Below, piece by piece: positions 8,032-16,736 of a stretch of 38,901 bases of DNA (position 1 is the stretch's first letter; the number at the start of each line of letters is the position of its first letter). The notes below the pieces were generated by a model. It ran no database searches. It was given only the letters and a program-made list of their open reading frames with translations, and was not told the DNA's origin. The translations under genes and the position numbers were made by a program. The stretch lies in NCBI GenBank assembly GCA_030145015.1, contig JAQYWI010000033.1:1-38901 (forward strand), read 5' to 3'. The DNA is from Desulfobacterales bacterium. GTDB taxonomy: Bacteria > Desulfobacterota > Desulfobacteria > Desulfobacterales > JAHEIW01.

Positions 8032-9183
8032 TTAAACCTTGAAAGGCAGATGCCAGAAATAATTAATCACATACAAAGTCCCCACCATACCCGTAACCAC
8101 TCCCAATATCGGTTTCAGAAGCTTTTCCGGAATAAATCGCTGAGTTTTTGAGGCCAACCAGGCGCCAAAGATTGCACCGCAGGCAACAAATAGACCAAAG
8201 CTCCAATCGGGAGCGGCAGTTGCGACGCTGAGCAACGGTACGATCACGGCATAGGAAAACAGGCCTGTCAAAGAGAGTATGATGACAAATGGCATTGTCG
8301 CAGCGACCAACACATACATCGGCAAGCCAAAAAAAGTGACTAAAATCGGAACAAGCATAAACCCGCCGCCCACGCCTAGCGCCGAAGAGACGACACCCAC
8401 GATGAAACCGATTAAAACCATTACAGGAACGTTGAAGGTCTGGGTTTCATCCCAGTAGCGTATCGTTACTTTTGTGATGGATTTTTCCACGGTGGTAATT
8501 TTAAAATCGTCTGGAAGGCCGCTGGGCGCTTTTCCGGCTTGTATATGTTCCCTTGTAATTCGATCAAACTTTTCTTTAAATTCTCTCTGACGCGCTGTTC
8601 GGCCAAGATACCAGGGTGTGACCTGAACAATCAGATGCACAGACATCAAAAATAAAGCGATGCCGATGACCGCCTTGAACGGTTCTGGATCATTGAGGAA
8701 ATACACCCGGATGAACGGTCCGATGGGCGCTCCTAAAACAGCACCCAGACAAAGTCCCTTGGCCAGATCTAAATTCCACTGCCGGTTTCGGTAAAATCCC
8801 AGAAGTGCGCCAAACGGGTTTAAGAAGGTTGTAATCAAACCCGTGGGACTTACGCTCACGCTGGTAAACTGAAGAATCGACATGGAATAAGGCAGGGAAA
8901 AAATACCGCTGGCCTCTCCCACCAAGGCCATGGTGTAGCCGGTCCAGAATCCCATCCAAAGCAAATGCCAGATCGGAACCCTGACCCCGGCTAGGGAAAA
9001 GGGCTGATTTCCCCCGGCCAGATATCCATGCTGCAGAATGCTGGCGATGATTCCGGCAATGAAGACAACCGCAATGATCGGAAGTGGGTCTCTCAAAAAT
9101 TCAGTCAGCAAGGGATGATTTGCACAATAGTCCCTCAGAGAACGGGTTGTATGCCTTGAAATATTTTTTGCCGGGTTACCCAT
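8032..9183 (-). CDS. TauE/SafE-family sulfite/organosulfur-type permease
   Basis: A 383-residue polytopic inner-membrane protein of the TauE/SafE (DUF81) family. Members are proposed to export sulfite or sulfonates or to move related anions. Two homologous halves are visible with the characteristic glycine-rich loop VSSALGVGGGFMLVPILV in the second half and the matching SVSPTGLITTFLNPFGALLGF in the first. It is longer than the ~250-aa minimal members because of a hydrophilic N-terminus and a central loop of about 70 residues. The ribosome site is weak (AGGG about 13 nt before the ATG). It is followed by a 35-aa membrane peptide and is divergent from the beta-keto acid cleavage enzyme. Substrate specificity is inferred from family only. 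Confidence 0.88.
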   Translation of the reverse strand: MGNPAKNISRHTTRSLRDYCANHPLLTEFLRDPLPIIAVVFIAGIIASILQHGYLAGGNQPFSLAGVRVPIWHLLWMGFWTGYTMALVGEASGIFSLPYSMSILQFTSVSVSPTGLITTFLNPFGALLGFYRNRQWNLDLAKGLCLGAVLGAPIGPFIRVYFLNDPEPFKAVIGIALFLMSVHLIVQVTPWYLGRTARQREFKEKFDRITREHIQAGKAPSGLPDDFKITTVEKSITKVTIRYWDETQTFNVPVMVLIGFIVGVVSSALGVGGGFMLVPILVTFFGLPMYVLVAATMPFVIILSLTGLFSYAVIVPLLSVATAAPDWSFGLFVACGAIFGAWLASKTQRFIPEKLLKPILGVVTGMVGTLYVINYFWHLPFKV

Positions 9184-9261
9184 TATAATTTCTGACCCTA
9201 TCTTTCATCGGGGTTAAGCGCAAATAAATTATGGCTAAAAATCGATAATTGTTATACGGTT

Positions 9262-9277
9262 TTTAGATCGATCTAAA
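9262..9277. promoter_or_regulatory. Perfect 16-bp palindrome, candidate operator
   Basis: TTTAGATC followed by GATCTAAA forms a perfect 16-bp palindrome. It lies in the 129-bp space between the divergent permease (start 9183) and the keto-acid cleavage enzyme (start 9313). The symmetry and position fit a binding site for a dimeric regulator acting on one or both genes. The regulator is not known. Confidence 0.5.
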
Positions 9278-9312
9278 GGTAGAAGCCTTAATCCGTGGAG
9301 GGTCGCAGCGCC

Positions 9313-10125
9313 ATGCAAAAACTCATCATTACAGTCGCACCGACGGGTTCGATTCCGAAAAAAAAGCATACGCCCCATGTGCCGATCACGCCCGAAGAGA
9401 TTGTTGAAACCGGTATCCGCTGCGAAGCGGCCGGAGCATCCATTATCCACGTGCACGTCCGCAATCTCGCGGACGAGTCGCCGTCGATCGATTTTGGCCT
9501 ATTTGAATCCGTATATAACGGTCTCAAATCGGAAACCAATCTGATCATTCAGATTTCCACCGGCGGTCGGGCCGGGATGGCTTACGAAGATCGCAAGGAG
9601 CGGCTGAATCTTAAAACGGATATGGCCAGTTTGACCACCGGATCGGTCAACTTCCCCAACCGGGTCTATGCCAATAGTCCCGAGCTGATTCGGAATCTGG
9701 CGCGTGATATGCAGGCCCATGGCATCAAGCCGGAAATGGAGATCTTCGACGTCAGCATGATCAATAACGCCCTGGCACTGATTGAAGAAGGGCTGGTGAC
9801 GCCGCCTTTGCATTTTGACTTTGTCATGGGACTCAAAGGGGCCATTCCCGCCACCATTGAGAACCTGGTCCACATGGCCCGAAGTATTCCGGCTGATTCC
9901 ACCTGGAGCGTTGCCGGCATCGGTGCAGCCCAGTTGCCCATGAACACCCATGCGATTCTGATGGGCGGCCATTCGCGCGTCGGTTTGGAAGACTGTATCT
10001 ACTACCGCCGCGGGGAATTGGCCACCAATGAGCGTCTGGTGAAGCGCATCGTGAATTTGTCGCAAGAGTTGGGAAGAGAGATCGCCAGCCCGGATGAGGC
10101 CAGAAAAATCCTCAAGCTCAAATAA
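9313..10125 (+). CDS. Beta-keto acid cleavage enzyme (BKACE, DUF849)
   Basis: Zinc-dependent enzyme that condenses a beta-keto acid with acetyl-CoA and cleaves it into acetoacetate and a new acyl-CoA. The founding member is the 3-keto-5-aminohexanoate cleavage enzyme of lysine fermentation. The start at 9313 is preferred over the GTG at 9295 because GGAGGG lies 10 nt before it, giving 270 residues. The metal ligands His46 and His48 (IHVHVR) are present, with a conserved HSRVGLED segment (220-227) supplying the probable glutamate ligand Glu226. MGLKGAIPATIEN (172-184) matches the acyl-CoA-binding region. It stands alone on the plus strand, convergent with the class III aminotransferase. BKACE members have many substrates, so the exact keto acid is unknown. 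Confidence 0.92.
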   Translation: MQKLIITVAPTGSIPKKKHTPHVPITPEEIVETGIRCEAAGASIIHVHVRNLADESPSIDFGLFESVYNGLKSETNLIIQISTGGRAGMAYEDRKERLNLKTDMASLTTGSVNFPNRVYANSPELIRNLARDMQAHGIKPEMEIFDVSMINNALALIEEGLVTPPLHFDFVMGLKGAIPATIENLVHMARSIPADSTWSVAGIGAAQLPMNTHAILMGGHSRVGLEDCIYYRRGELATNERLVKRIVNLSQELGREIASPDEARKILKLK

Positions 10126-10319
10126 GGTGTCAGGTGCCGGGTGTCAGGTGTCAGGATTTTAAAAAGGCGAATAGGATAGGAAGCTATAAGGCTGGGAAGC
10201 TGGAAGGCCAGCAAGCTGAAAAGCGGAATTAGTTACAAGCCCTTCAGCCTTCTGGCCGCCAAGCTTCCCAGCCAAAGAGCTATTTTGACTGACACCTGAA
10301 CACTGAAACCTGAAACCAG
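10126..10319. repeat. Composite intergenic repeat, copy R3 (full inverted form)
   Basis: It begins at the first base after the stop codon of the keto-acid cleavage gene with tandem GGTGTCAGGTG words (10126-10155). Arms follow: GGCTGGGAAGCTGGAAGGCC (about 10190-10209) answered by CTTCTGGCC and AAGCTTCCCAGCC (about 10250-10273). It ends with TGACACCTGAACACTGAAACC near 10289-10309. It sits between two convergent genes, where a bidirectional terminator would be useful. Confidence 0.8.
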
Positions 10320-10386
10320 AGATATTACGCCTTTTGCAACATTTTTGTGGGACACGACAAAAGATTCAGTGGAATCCCATCCAGCC

Positions 10387-11715
10387 CTATCCGAGAATAT
10401 CCTGTACCCCGGCGTGTATGCGCTCCACGGCCAGCTCCAGATCCGCCTCGGTGGCGATAAAGGGCGGTGCCACGATAAAGGCATCGCCATCGCGACCTGC
10501 CAGCCCGGTTGATTTGTAGACGACAACGCCACGCGCAAAGGCAGCGTCCCAGACCCGCTCGACGATCTGCTCGGATCTGGCAAATGGCGCTAAAGTGCCT
10601 CTGTCCTTAACCAGTTCCACGCCCCATAAAAATCCGATCCCGCGTACGTCTGCCACGTGGGGATGATCGCCCAGGCGCTCCTGCAACAGCGCCCCCAGGA
10701 TCTTTCCCTTGACCTCAACCTGCGCAACCAGATCTTCGCGCTCTAAAATCCGGAGTACCGCGAGGCCTGCCGCAGCGGTGACCGGATGGTGGGTATGGGT
10801 CCCACCGTGGACAAAGGCACCGCTATTTTCGCAGATCGTTTCAAAATGACGGCGCTGCACGCCCACGGCTGACAATGGCAATACGCCACCGGCGATCCCT
10901 TTTCCCAGGGTCATGATATCGGGCTGCACCCCATAGTGGTCGCAGCCGAACCAGCGACCGGTTCGGCCCATACCGCACATGACTTCATCCAGTATAAGCA
11001 GCACCTGGTACCGGTCGCAAATGTCTCGAATGACTTTCCAGTAGCCTGCCGGCGGCGGATAGGCCGCCAGCGTACCGCCGCTGATCGTTTCTGCCAGAAA
11101 CGCCGATACCGTATCGGGGCTAAGATTCTCAAGGGTTTCCTCCAGTGCCAGGGCGCAGCGGTAGCTGCAGGAGGCGGGTTCCAATCCGTAAGAACACCTC
11201 AGACAGTAGGGCGGCGGGATGTGGACGGCATCCTTTAACATCGGCGCATAGGGTGTGCGAAACGCCGTCCGCCCCATAGCGGAGAGCGCGCCCAGGGTCA
11301 GACCGTGGTAGGATTTCCAGCGTGATACCAACCGAAAACGCTCGGGGCGACCGTTGGCCAGATGGACCTGACGGGCCAGTTTGATGGCCGTCTCGACTGC
11401 TTCCGACCCGCTGGTAAGAAAGTAAAAGCGGTCGATACCTTCCGGCGCATGAACGGCCAGGCCTGCGGCCAGTTCGGCTACGACCGGGGTGTTCAACATA
11501 GACGGGTGAATGTAATGATAGTTTAAAATTTGATCATAAACCGCCTTGGCGATCTCTTTTCTGCCATGGCCCACGTTGACGACAACGGCGCCGCCGCTGG
11601 CATCCAGGTACCGGTGGCCGGCATCGTCTTCGAGCCAGACGCCTTCGGCTTTGACAGCGATCGGCAAAGGTTTCTTCAGTTCCCTTGGAAATACATGTCC
11701 CGGTAATTTTTTCAT
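10387..11715 (-). CDS. Class III PLP-dependent aminotransferase
   Basis: Transfers an amino group, usually from an omega- or alpha-amino acid, to a keto acid. The 442-residue protein has the fold-type I class III marks: SGSEAVETAIKLAR (102-115), the PLP-ring Asp243 in LILDEVMCGMGRTG, and the PLP lysine Lys272 in TLGKGIAGG. A four-cysteine cluster CLRC...CSYRC (Cys171, Cys174, Cys183, Cys187) is seen in some family members acting on beta-alanine or taurine-like substrates. The ATG overlaps the end of the racemase gene by 4 nt, so the two are translationally coupled. It is the last gene of the TRAP operon and probably processes the imported compound or its product. The substrate is not determined. 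Confidence 0.9.
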   Translation of the reverse strand: MKKLPGHVFPRELKKPLPIAVKAEGVWLEDDAGHRYLDASGGAVVVNVGHGRKEIAKAVYDQILNYHYIHPSMLNTPVVAELAAGLAVHAPEGIDRFYFLTSGSEAVETAIKLARQVHLANGRPERFRLVSRWKSYHGLTLGALSAMGRTAFRTPYAPMLKDAVHIPPPYCLRCSYGLEPASCSYRCALALEETLENLSPDTVSAFLAETISGGTLAAYPPPAGYWKVIRDICDRYQVLLILDEVMCGMGRTGRWFGCDHYGVQPDIMTLGKGIAGGVLPLSAVGVQRRHFETICENSGAFVHGGTHTHHPVTAAAGLAVLRILEREDLVAQVEVKGKILGALLQERLGDHPHVADVRGIGFLWGVELVKDRGTLAPFARSEQIVERVWDAAFARGVVVYKSTGLAGRDGDAFIVAPPFIATEADLELAVERIHAGVQDILG

Positions 11716-12533
11716 CGGCTTATCTCTGACTTGTCGGCGATTTCAGTTAGATTGTGCAAGTGGGCCTGGAGCATCTTTTGAGCGTTTTGAACATATTGCG
11801 CACCCCCGGGATTCGATATTTCGACTTCACCGCTGCGCTCCCCTGCCGCCCGGTGCAAATCCAAGGACTTCAACACCCGGAGCAGCTGTCCGACGGTCTC
11901 TTCGTTGCCATCGGCGATGTGGATATCAGGTCCCAGGACATCGCTGATGGCGCGACTTAAAAATCCGAGGTGGGTACATCCGAAAACGACCGCAGTAAAT
12001 GTGTCGGTATCGAAGCCTTCAAAAAACCGCCGGATGCATGCATCCATCTGCGGTCCGTCAATGCGACCCGATTCGACCAGATCGATTATTTCCCGGGGGG
12101 CCCGGGTCTCGATCTCGCGATCGGCAGCATAATTTTGAATCAGCTCTCGCAGGGTCTCACTCTGAATCGTGAATTCGGTTGCAAGCAATAAAATCTTGCC
12201 GCTGCCGCCCTGCGCCACTGCGGCTGCGATAGCCGGCACAATGCCCAGAACAGGGATATCGTAACGTGTTTTAAGATCCTCGAGGGCCGCACCGGTGGCC
12301 GTGTTGCAGGCAATGACGATGGCTTTGGCGCGCTGGGCGATAAACCCGTCGCAGATCCGATGGCAGCGTTGTCTAATTTGCGAAGCCGTCATAAACGCAT
12401 AAGGCGGCACACCCGAATCGCCGTAATAGATGAATTTTTCCTGCGGCAACATGTGCATGGCCTGGCCCAGGGTGCTGACACCGCCCAGACCCGAGTCGAA
12501 AATACCGATGGGATCGTCTTTATTCGCTTTCAT
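11712..12533 (-). CDS. murI: Glutamate racemase
   Basis: Interconverts L- and D-glutamate with a two-cysteine mechanism. The 273-residue protein shows GIFDSGLGGVSTL with Asp13, first catalytic Cys76 in ACNTATGAAL and second Cys186 in VFGCTHLGFL. These residues separate it from aspartate racemases only approximately. MurI normally supplies D-glutamate for peptidoglycan. Here it is wedged between DUF1850 (14-nt overlap) and a class III aminotransferase (4-nt overlap) in a TRAP uptake operon. A catabolic role in opening D-glutamate or an analogue for transamination is therefore possible. The start overlaps the previous gene and no strong separate ribosome site is seen. Confidence 0.92.
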   Translation of the reverse strand: MKANKDDPIGIFDSGLGGVSTLGQAMHMLPQEKFIYYGDSGVPPYAFMTASQIRQRCHRICDGFIAQRAKAIVIACNTATGAALEDLKTRYDIPVLGIVPAIAAAVAQGGSGKILLLATEFTIQSETLRELIQNYAADREIETRAPREIIDLVESGRIDGPQMDACIRRFFEGFDTDTFTAVVFGCTHLGFLSRAISDVLGPDIHIADGNEETVGQLLRVLKSLDLHRAAGERSGEVEISNPGGAQYVQNAQKMLQAHLHNLTEIADKSEISR

Positions 12534-13065
12534 GAGGTGCTTTCGTTTTGCTTGCTTGCGAAACCTTACGGCTTCGGAGAAAATCGAACAACCGTTGGAC
12601 TAAACTACGGCTTTCGACCGATATCTCCAGCAAGGCGCCGGCTTCAATGGTTGACAAATCGGTGTCCCGGCCTGCAATAACCAATCGGGTCTGATTGATC
12701 GGTACGAGAAAAAAGCGGATGGTCCCCACCGGCCGGCGGGCTTCGTCGACTTCGATCCAACCATTGCGGATCACGGTTCGGTCGTAAGCGGTGTTGGGAA
12801 GGCCCGTGCCGGCGGACTGCATCCTTGTTTTGAGCGCTAAAATTTCCGATCGCGGTCCGATCTGGAAATGCCCCTCCACAGCCGTCAGTTCAACCGAATG
12901 ACGATAGGCCAAAACGATACGATCGCCTTCGGCGGCGGGTATCGATGCGATCCAGCGGTTATTCTCCCGGGGGAGTTTAAGGTTGACCACCTGAACCGGC
13001 CAGAGGGCCACGCCCACAAGCAAAACTAGCCCGGCTGCGACGGTGAATACGGCACGTTGCGGCAT
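12520..13065 (-). CDS. DUF1850 domain-containing protein (TRAP-associated)
   Basis: A 181-residue protein with a single N-terminal hydrophobic segment (about 5-25) and a small beta-rich extracytoplasmic domain. It carries the DUF1850-type motif LAYRHSVELTAVEGHFQI followed by TGLPNTAY. DUF1850 genes are nearly always beside fused TRAP permeases of the TAXI type, as here: the start is 4 nt after the permease stop codon. Its role in the transporter is unknown. The C-terminal ~30 residues (RSRKVSQASKTKAPHESE) are charged and probably unstructured. Confidence 0.85.
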   Translation of the reverse strand: MPQRAVFTVAAGLVLLVGVALWPVQVVNLKLPRENNRWIASIPAAEGDRIVLAYRHSVELTAVEGHFQIGPRSEILALKTRMQSAGTGLPNTAYDRTVIRNGWIEVDEARRPVGTIRFFLVPINQTRLVIAGRDTDLSTIEAGALLEISVESRSLVQRLFDFLRSRKVSQASKTKAPHESE

Positions 13066-13068
13066 AAG

Positions 13069-15174
13069 TCAGACCGAAATCGCCGGCGTTGCTGCAGCGG
13101 CAGCCTCCATTTTTCTGCTCCGATGCCGGAAATAGAACAATGTCATAGCGGCGATCGCAACCGCCTTGGCGATATGCGGGCTGATATGAAAGCCGGCGAT
13201 AATCATGCCGGAAGGATTGACGAGCAGAAATGCCAATCCCAGAAAGGCGATCCGCTCCCACAGGTATGTTTTCACAATCCAGTGTCCCTGTATGAAAACC
13301 GACCAGCAGAACATGCCCAGGATCGAGACCGGTATGATATAGATCAATTCCGTCCAGTTGGTATTGTGCATGATCAGTTTGGGGTTGTAAATGAACATAA
13401 AGGGCAGCGTGAATGCCGCCAGATCCAACCGAAACGACTTCCATCCGGTCTTGATCGGATCCGAGCCGGCAATACCGGCGGCCGCATAGGCGCATAACCC
13501 CACCGGCGGCGTATCATCGGCGACAATACCATAGTAAAAGACAAAAAGGTGCACGGCGATAATCGGAATACCCAGCGCCATGTTCTCGCTCAAGGTGAGA
13601 ATGGCCGGCGCGGTCATGGCGGCCATGACGATGTAAGTCGCGGTGGTCGGCAACCCCATACCCAGGATGATGCAGGCAATGACCGAATAAAGCAGTGTTA
13701 AAAAAAGTTTGCCCCCTGCCAGATAGACAATGAAATTGGCCATTTTGAGGCCCAGTCCGGTGAGCGTGACGACCCCGATGATAATGCCGCAACAGGCGCA
13801 GGCGGCGGCCACGCCGGCCATATTTCTGGCGCCGGTCTCCAGCGTGTCAAGCAGTTCGGATCGGGTCCGGCGCCAGGCAAAACCGTCTGGATTCTGGGTA
13901 TAGTGTTGATATGCGGGGTCCGCACTGGCAATCCCCTGGGCTTTCCAGCGAGGAAAAATGTAGGCTGTGCGGGCCACATTATTGCCGGCCGCCACCAGTA
14001 ACCCTACCAGAATCGCCCAGGATGCGGATGTCGTCGGCGTCCAGAAGAATACGAGCAGCAGAAAACACAGGACCGCCAGCGGAATCAAAAAGTGCATTCC
14101 GCTGATAAACGTTTTCCACAACGGCGGTGTTTCCGCTTTGGTCAGACCGCGGATGTCGTTTTTGACAGCTTCAAGGTGAACGATGGAGAAGATCGCCGTG
14201 TAAGACAGCACCGCCGGAATAAAGGCCGCCTTGACGATTTCAAAATAGGAAACGCCGATCATTTCGGCCATAATAAAGGCTGCTGCGCCCATGATGGGCG
14301 GCATCAGCTGACCGTTGGTCGACGCGGCGACTTCGACGGCGGCGGCGGCATGCGGTTTGAAACCGACCTTCTTCATCAAAGGGATGGTCATGGATCCGGT
14401 GGTGACGGTGTTGGCGATAGATGACCCTGAGATCGACCCCATCGCCGCCGAGGCGACGACAGCCGCTTTGGCCGGGCCGCCCTTGTAGCGGCCCATGGAG
14501 GCAAAAGACAGGTTGATCAAATACTCGCCGGCCCCGGTTTTGTCCATCAAGGCCCCGAACAGAACGAATAGAAAAACGAATGTGGCCGACACCCGCAGCG
14601 GTATCGACCAGAGCCCTTCGCCGGACATGAAGATATGGTCGATAATGCGCGACACCCGGAACCCGCGATGGGCCAGCTCTCCAGGGATGTAAGGCCCGGC
14701 GTAGGCATAGAACAAAAACACCAGGGTGATGACCGGCAGCATCGGCGAGACGCTGCGGCGGGTGGCTTCGAGAATAAAGATCATCAGCGCTCCGCCGATG
14801 ACGATATCATAAACAGCGGCGTCCCCCTGGGACAAAACCCAATGCTCGTAATTGGCAAAGACATAGATCGCCGCGGCTCCACCCAAAACAGCCAGGACAA
14901 CATCCGGGACGGTCAGCCGGCCACGGGGAGATTTTTTTGAAAGCGGAAAGCAAAGGAAGCACAGCACCATGGCAAAGAAAAGATGGATACTCAGTTGTTT
15001 GTACCCGGGCAGTTCTCCGAAAAAGCCGGTGTAAAGCTGAAAACACGACATGATGATTGCGAACCAGCGGATAAACAGCCCAGTTTTGCCCGACAGCACA
15101 CGCGAACCGGTTTCCGATTCCTCGGCCAGTCGTTTGCCGTCAATCACTTTTTCCTGCTCGACTTGATCCGTCAT
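13069..15174 (-). CDS. TRAP transporter fused permease (DctQM, TAXI type)
   Basis: Secondary, ion-gradient-driven importer in the inner membrane. The 701 residues carry the small (Q) and large (M) subunits in one chain, with well over a dozen hydrophobic segments. Recognisable conserved pieces are AAMGSISGSSIANTVTTGS, TNGQLMPPIMGAAAFIMAE and GMGLPTTATYIVMA in the large-subunit part, and HYGI-type loops such as FYYGIVADDTPPVGL. AGGAGG lies 4 nt before the ATG. It works with the periplasmic TAXI protein encoded 236 nt upstream and is followed at once by DUF1850. TAXI-TRAP systems are known for glutamate/glutamine and other anionic substrates; the cargo here is not proven. Confidence 0.95.
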   Translation of the reverse strand: MTDQVEQEKVIDGKRLAEESETGSRVLSGKTGLFIRWFAIIMSCFQLYTGFFGELPGYKQLSIHLFFAMVLCFLCFPLSKKSPRGRLTVPDVVLAVLGGAAAIYVFANYEHWVLSQGDAAVYDIVIGGALMIFILEATRRSVSPMLPVITLVFLFYAYAGPYIPGELAHRGFRVSRIIDHIFMSGEGLWSIPLRVSATFVFLFVLFGALMDKTGAGEYLINLSFASMGRYKGGPAKAAVVASAAMGSISGSSIANTVTTGSMTIPLMKKVGFKPHAAAAVEVAASTNGQLMPPIMGAAAFIMAEMIGVSYFEIVKAAFIPAVLSYTAIFSIVHLEAVKNDIRGLTKAETPPLWKTFISGMHFLIPLAVLCFLLLVFFWTPTTSASWAILVGLLVAAGNNVARTAYIFPRWKAQGIASADPAYQHYTQNPDGFAWRRTRSELLDTLETGARNMAGVAAACACCGIIIGVVTLTGLGLKMANFIVYLAGGKLFLTLLYSVIACIILGMGLPTTATYIVMAAMTAPAILTLSENMALGIPIIAVHLFVFYYGIVADDTPPVGLCAYAAAGIAGSDPIKTGWKSFRLDLAAFTLPFMFIYNPKLIMHNTNWTELIYIIPVSILGMFCWSVFIQGHWIVKTYLWERIAFLGLAFLLVNPSGMIIAGFHISPHIAKAVAIAAMTLFYFRHRSRKMEAAAAATPAISV

Positions 15175-15356
15175 AAAACCTCCTGAGTGCTATTTGAAGA
15201 CACGCTTAAAATTAAGGATGCACCTTTTTCATCTCAATCGGTTCCAAGTTGTCATTTCCGCAGAGGCGGAAATGATGGTCTTTTCTGATGGATTGATCAC
15301 GCACTACGGCAAGTTTTTCTCAGACCCGTGGGGAATCATCACTTCGGTTCAACCAC

Positions 15357-15381
15357 CGGGGCAATCCAACGGACTGCCCCG
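15357..15381 (-). other. Intercistronic hairpin between TRAP binding protein and permease genes
   Basis: CGGGGCA (15357-15363) pairs perfectly with TGCCCCG (15375-15381), giving a 7-bp GC-rich stem with an 11-nt loop. It lies just after the stop codon of the solute-binding protein gene. No U-run follows in the minus-strand direction. It more likely stabilises the 3' end of the binding-protein mRNA, or causes partial attenuation, than acts as a full terminator. Confidence 0.5.
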
Positions 15382-15410
15382 ATGATTTCAAGCATTATGC
15401 CTTGAAAAGA

Positions 15411-16376
15411 CTACTTGACACCGACTTCTTTGAAATACTTCTCTGCACCCGGATGCAGCGGCACACTCATTCCCATCAGCGCTTTTTTTACATCGATGCC
15501 TTTGAATTTGGCATGCGCTTTTTTGATTTGATCTAAATCCCCGTAAACCGCTTTCATGACCGAGTAGACGACGTCAGTCTCAAGATCCGCCCGCGCCACC
15601 ATCATGGCCATCACAGCAACGGTCTTTACCGGCTGGTCGAGGCCTTTGTAAACTCCCGGTGGAATCGTATCTTCGGCGTAGAAGGCGAACTCTTTCATTA
15701 GTTTTGCGGCGTTGGGGCCTGATATCTCAACGATATTCGATGGCCCCATCACAAAGGTATCGATGATGTGCGCCGCACCCACCGCCGTTGTATTGAAATA
15801 GGCATCCAGACGGCCGTCTTTCATATAATCCGCAGCCTGGCTGGCTTTGAGCTGCTGGGCTTCGAGATCGTCAAGGGACATGCCCCAGGCGCCTAGAATC
15901 TGTTTCGCATTTTCGACGGTGCCGGATCCCAGCGGACCGACGGAGACCCGCTTGCCTTTGAGATCGGCAACAGTGTTAATGTTCGCTTCCTTACGGGCCA
16001 CAATCTGGATTGTCTCCGGATAGAGTGTCATCATACCCAGCAGATTCTTAATCGGCGCATCAAACATCAATTTCCCGTAATGGGCATAGGAAGCGATGTC
16101 GTTTTGGAGTAAGGCAAAGTCCGTATCGCTCTTGCCGATCAGTTTGGCGTTGGCGACAGATGCACCGGAAGACTCAGCTGTAATTTTGATGTTTTTTTCC
16201 TGCAAGTGCTTCCAGGCGACGCGCGATACGGCACCGGCAAACGGATAGTAAGCGCCGGTGACCCAACCGGAAGCAATCGACAGGTATCTGCGGCCCGCAC
16301 CATAGACTGACGGAACGGCCAGGGCTACAGCCACAACAAAGACGACACTCAAAAGCAACCATTTCCTGTTTAACAT
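15411..16376 (-). CDS. TAXI-family TRAP solute-binding protein
   Basis: Periplasmic receptor that binds the substrate and hands it to the TRAP permease. The start at 16376 is chosen because AAAGGAGG lies 6 nt upstream; it yields 321 residues. A Sec signal peptide is clear (MLNRKWLLL..., cleavage after VYG at about residue 26). The TAXI signature follows: YLSIASGWVTGAYYPFAGAV, then SSGASVANAKLIGKSDTDFAL. It begins the TRAP operon, in which the permease, DUF1850, murI and a class III aminotransferase follow. A 185-nt upstream space ends at repeat R4. Confidence 0.94.
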   Translation of the reverse strand: MLNRKWLLLSVVFVVAVALAVPSVYGAGRRYLSIASGWVTGAYYPFAGAVSRVAWKHLQEKNIKITAESSGASVANAKLIGKSDTDFALLQNDIASYAHYGKLMFDAPIKNLLGMMTLYPETIQIVARKEANINTVADLKGKRVSVGPLGSGTVENAKQILGAWGMSLDDLEAQQLKASQAADYMKDGRLDAYFNTTAVGAAHIIDTFVMGPSNIVEISGPNAAKLMKEFAFYAEDTIPPGVYKGLDQPVKTVAVMAMMVARADLETDVVYSVMKAVYGDLDQIKKAHAKFKGIDVKKALMGMSVPLHPGAEKYFKEVGVK

Positions 16377-16561
16377 AGTTTCCTCCTTTATTGATTTATG
16401 GTTTGATACCCACGATGAGCGCCTCACGAAAGGGCGCGCATAAATGGCCCTTCCGGTACGCCAACACCGCTTCGGGTCGACTGGCGCCGACCAGAAAAAG
16501 CAATCCGATCGACCACTTTAAAATTGAATCTACCACCTCCTTTCGGTTTGATAATGTCTAT

Positions 16562-16709
16562 GGTTTCAGGTGTCAGTAACAGTTCAGCGTTAGGAAAACC
16601 TTGAACGCTGGACCTTTGATCCAAGCGGCAGATACCTGACACCTGACACCCGACACCTGAAACCTAAAATAAAACCGCGTTTTGTAAATTACCTGCGGGA
16701 CGCAATCCT
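16562..16709. repeat. Composite intergenic repeat, copy R4 with homologous flank
   Basis: The arm GGTTTCAGGTGTCAG (16562-16576) is answered by CCTGACACCTGACACC through CACCTGAAACC (16635-16664). The core differs from R2 and R3: CAGCGTT pairs with AACGCTG in a small internal hairpin. The following 45 nt (16665-16709) are about 80 percent identical to the flank of R5 at 21612-21656. It lies past the 3' end of the class I aminotransferase gene. Confidence 0.78.
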
Positions 16710-16736
16710 AGCATCGGAAAGCTATTGAAAAAAAGT

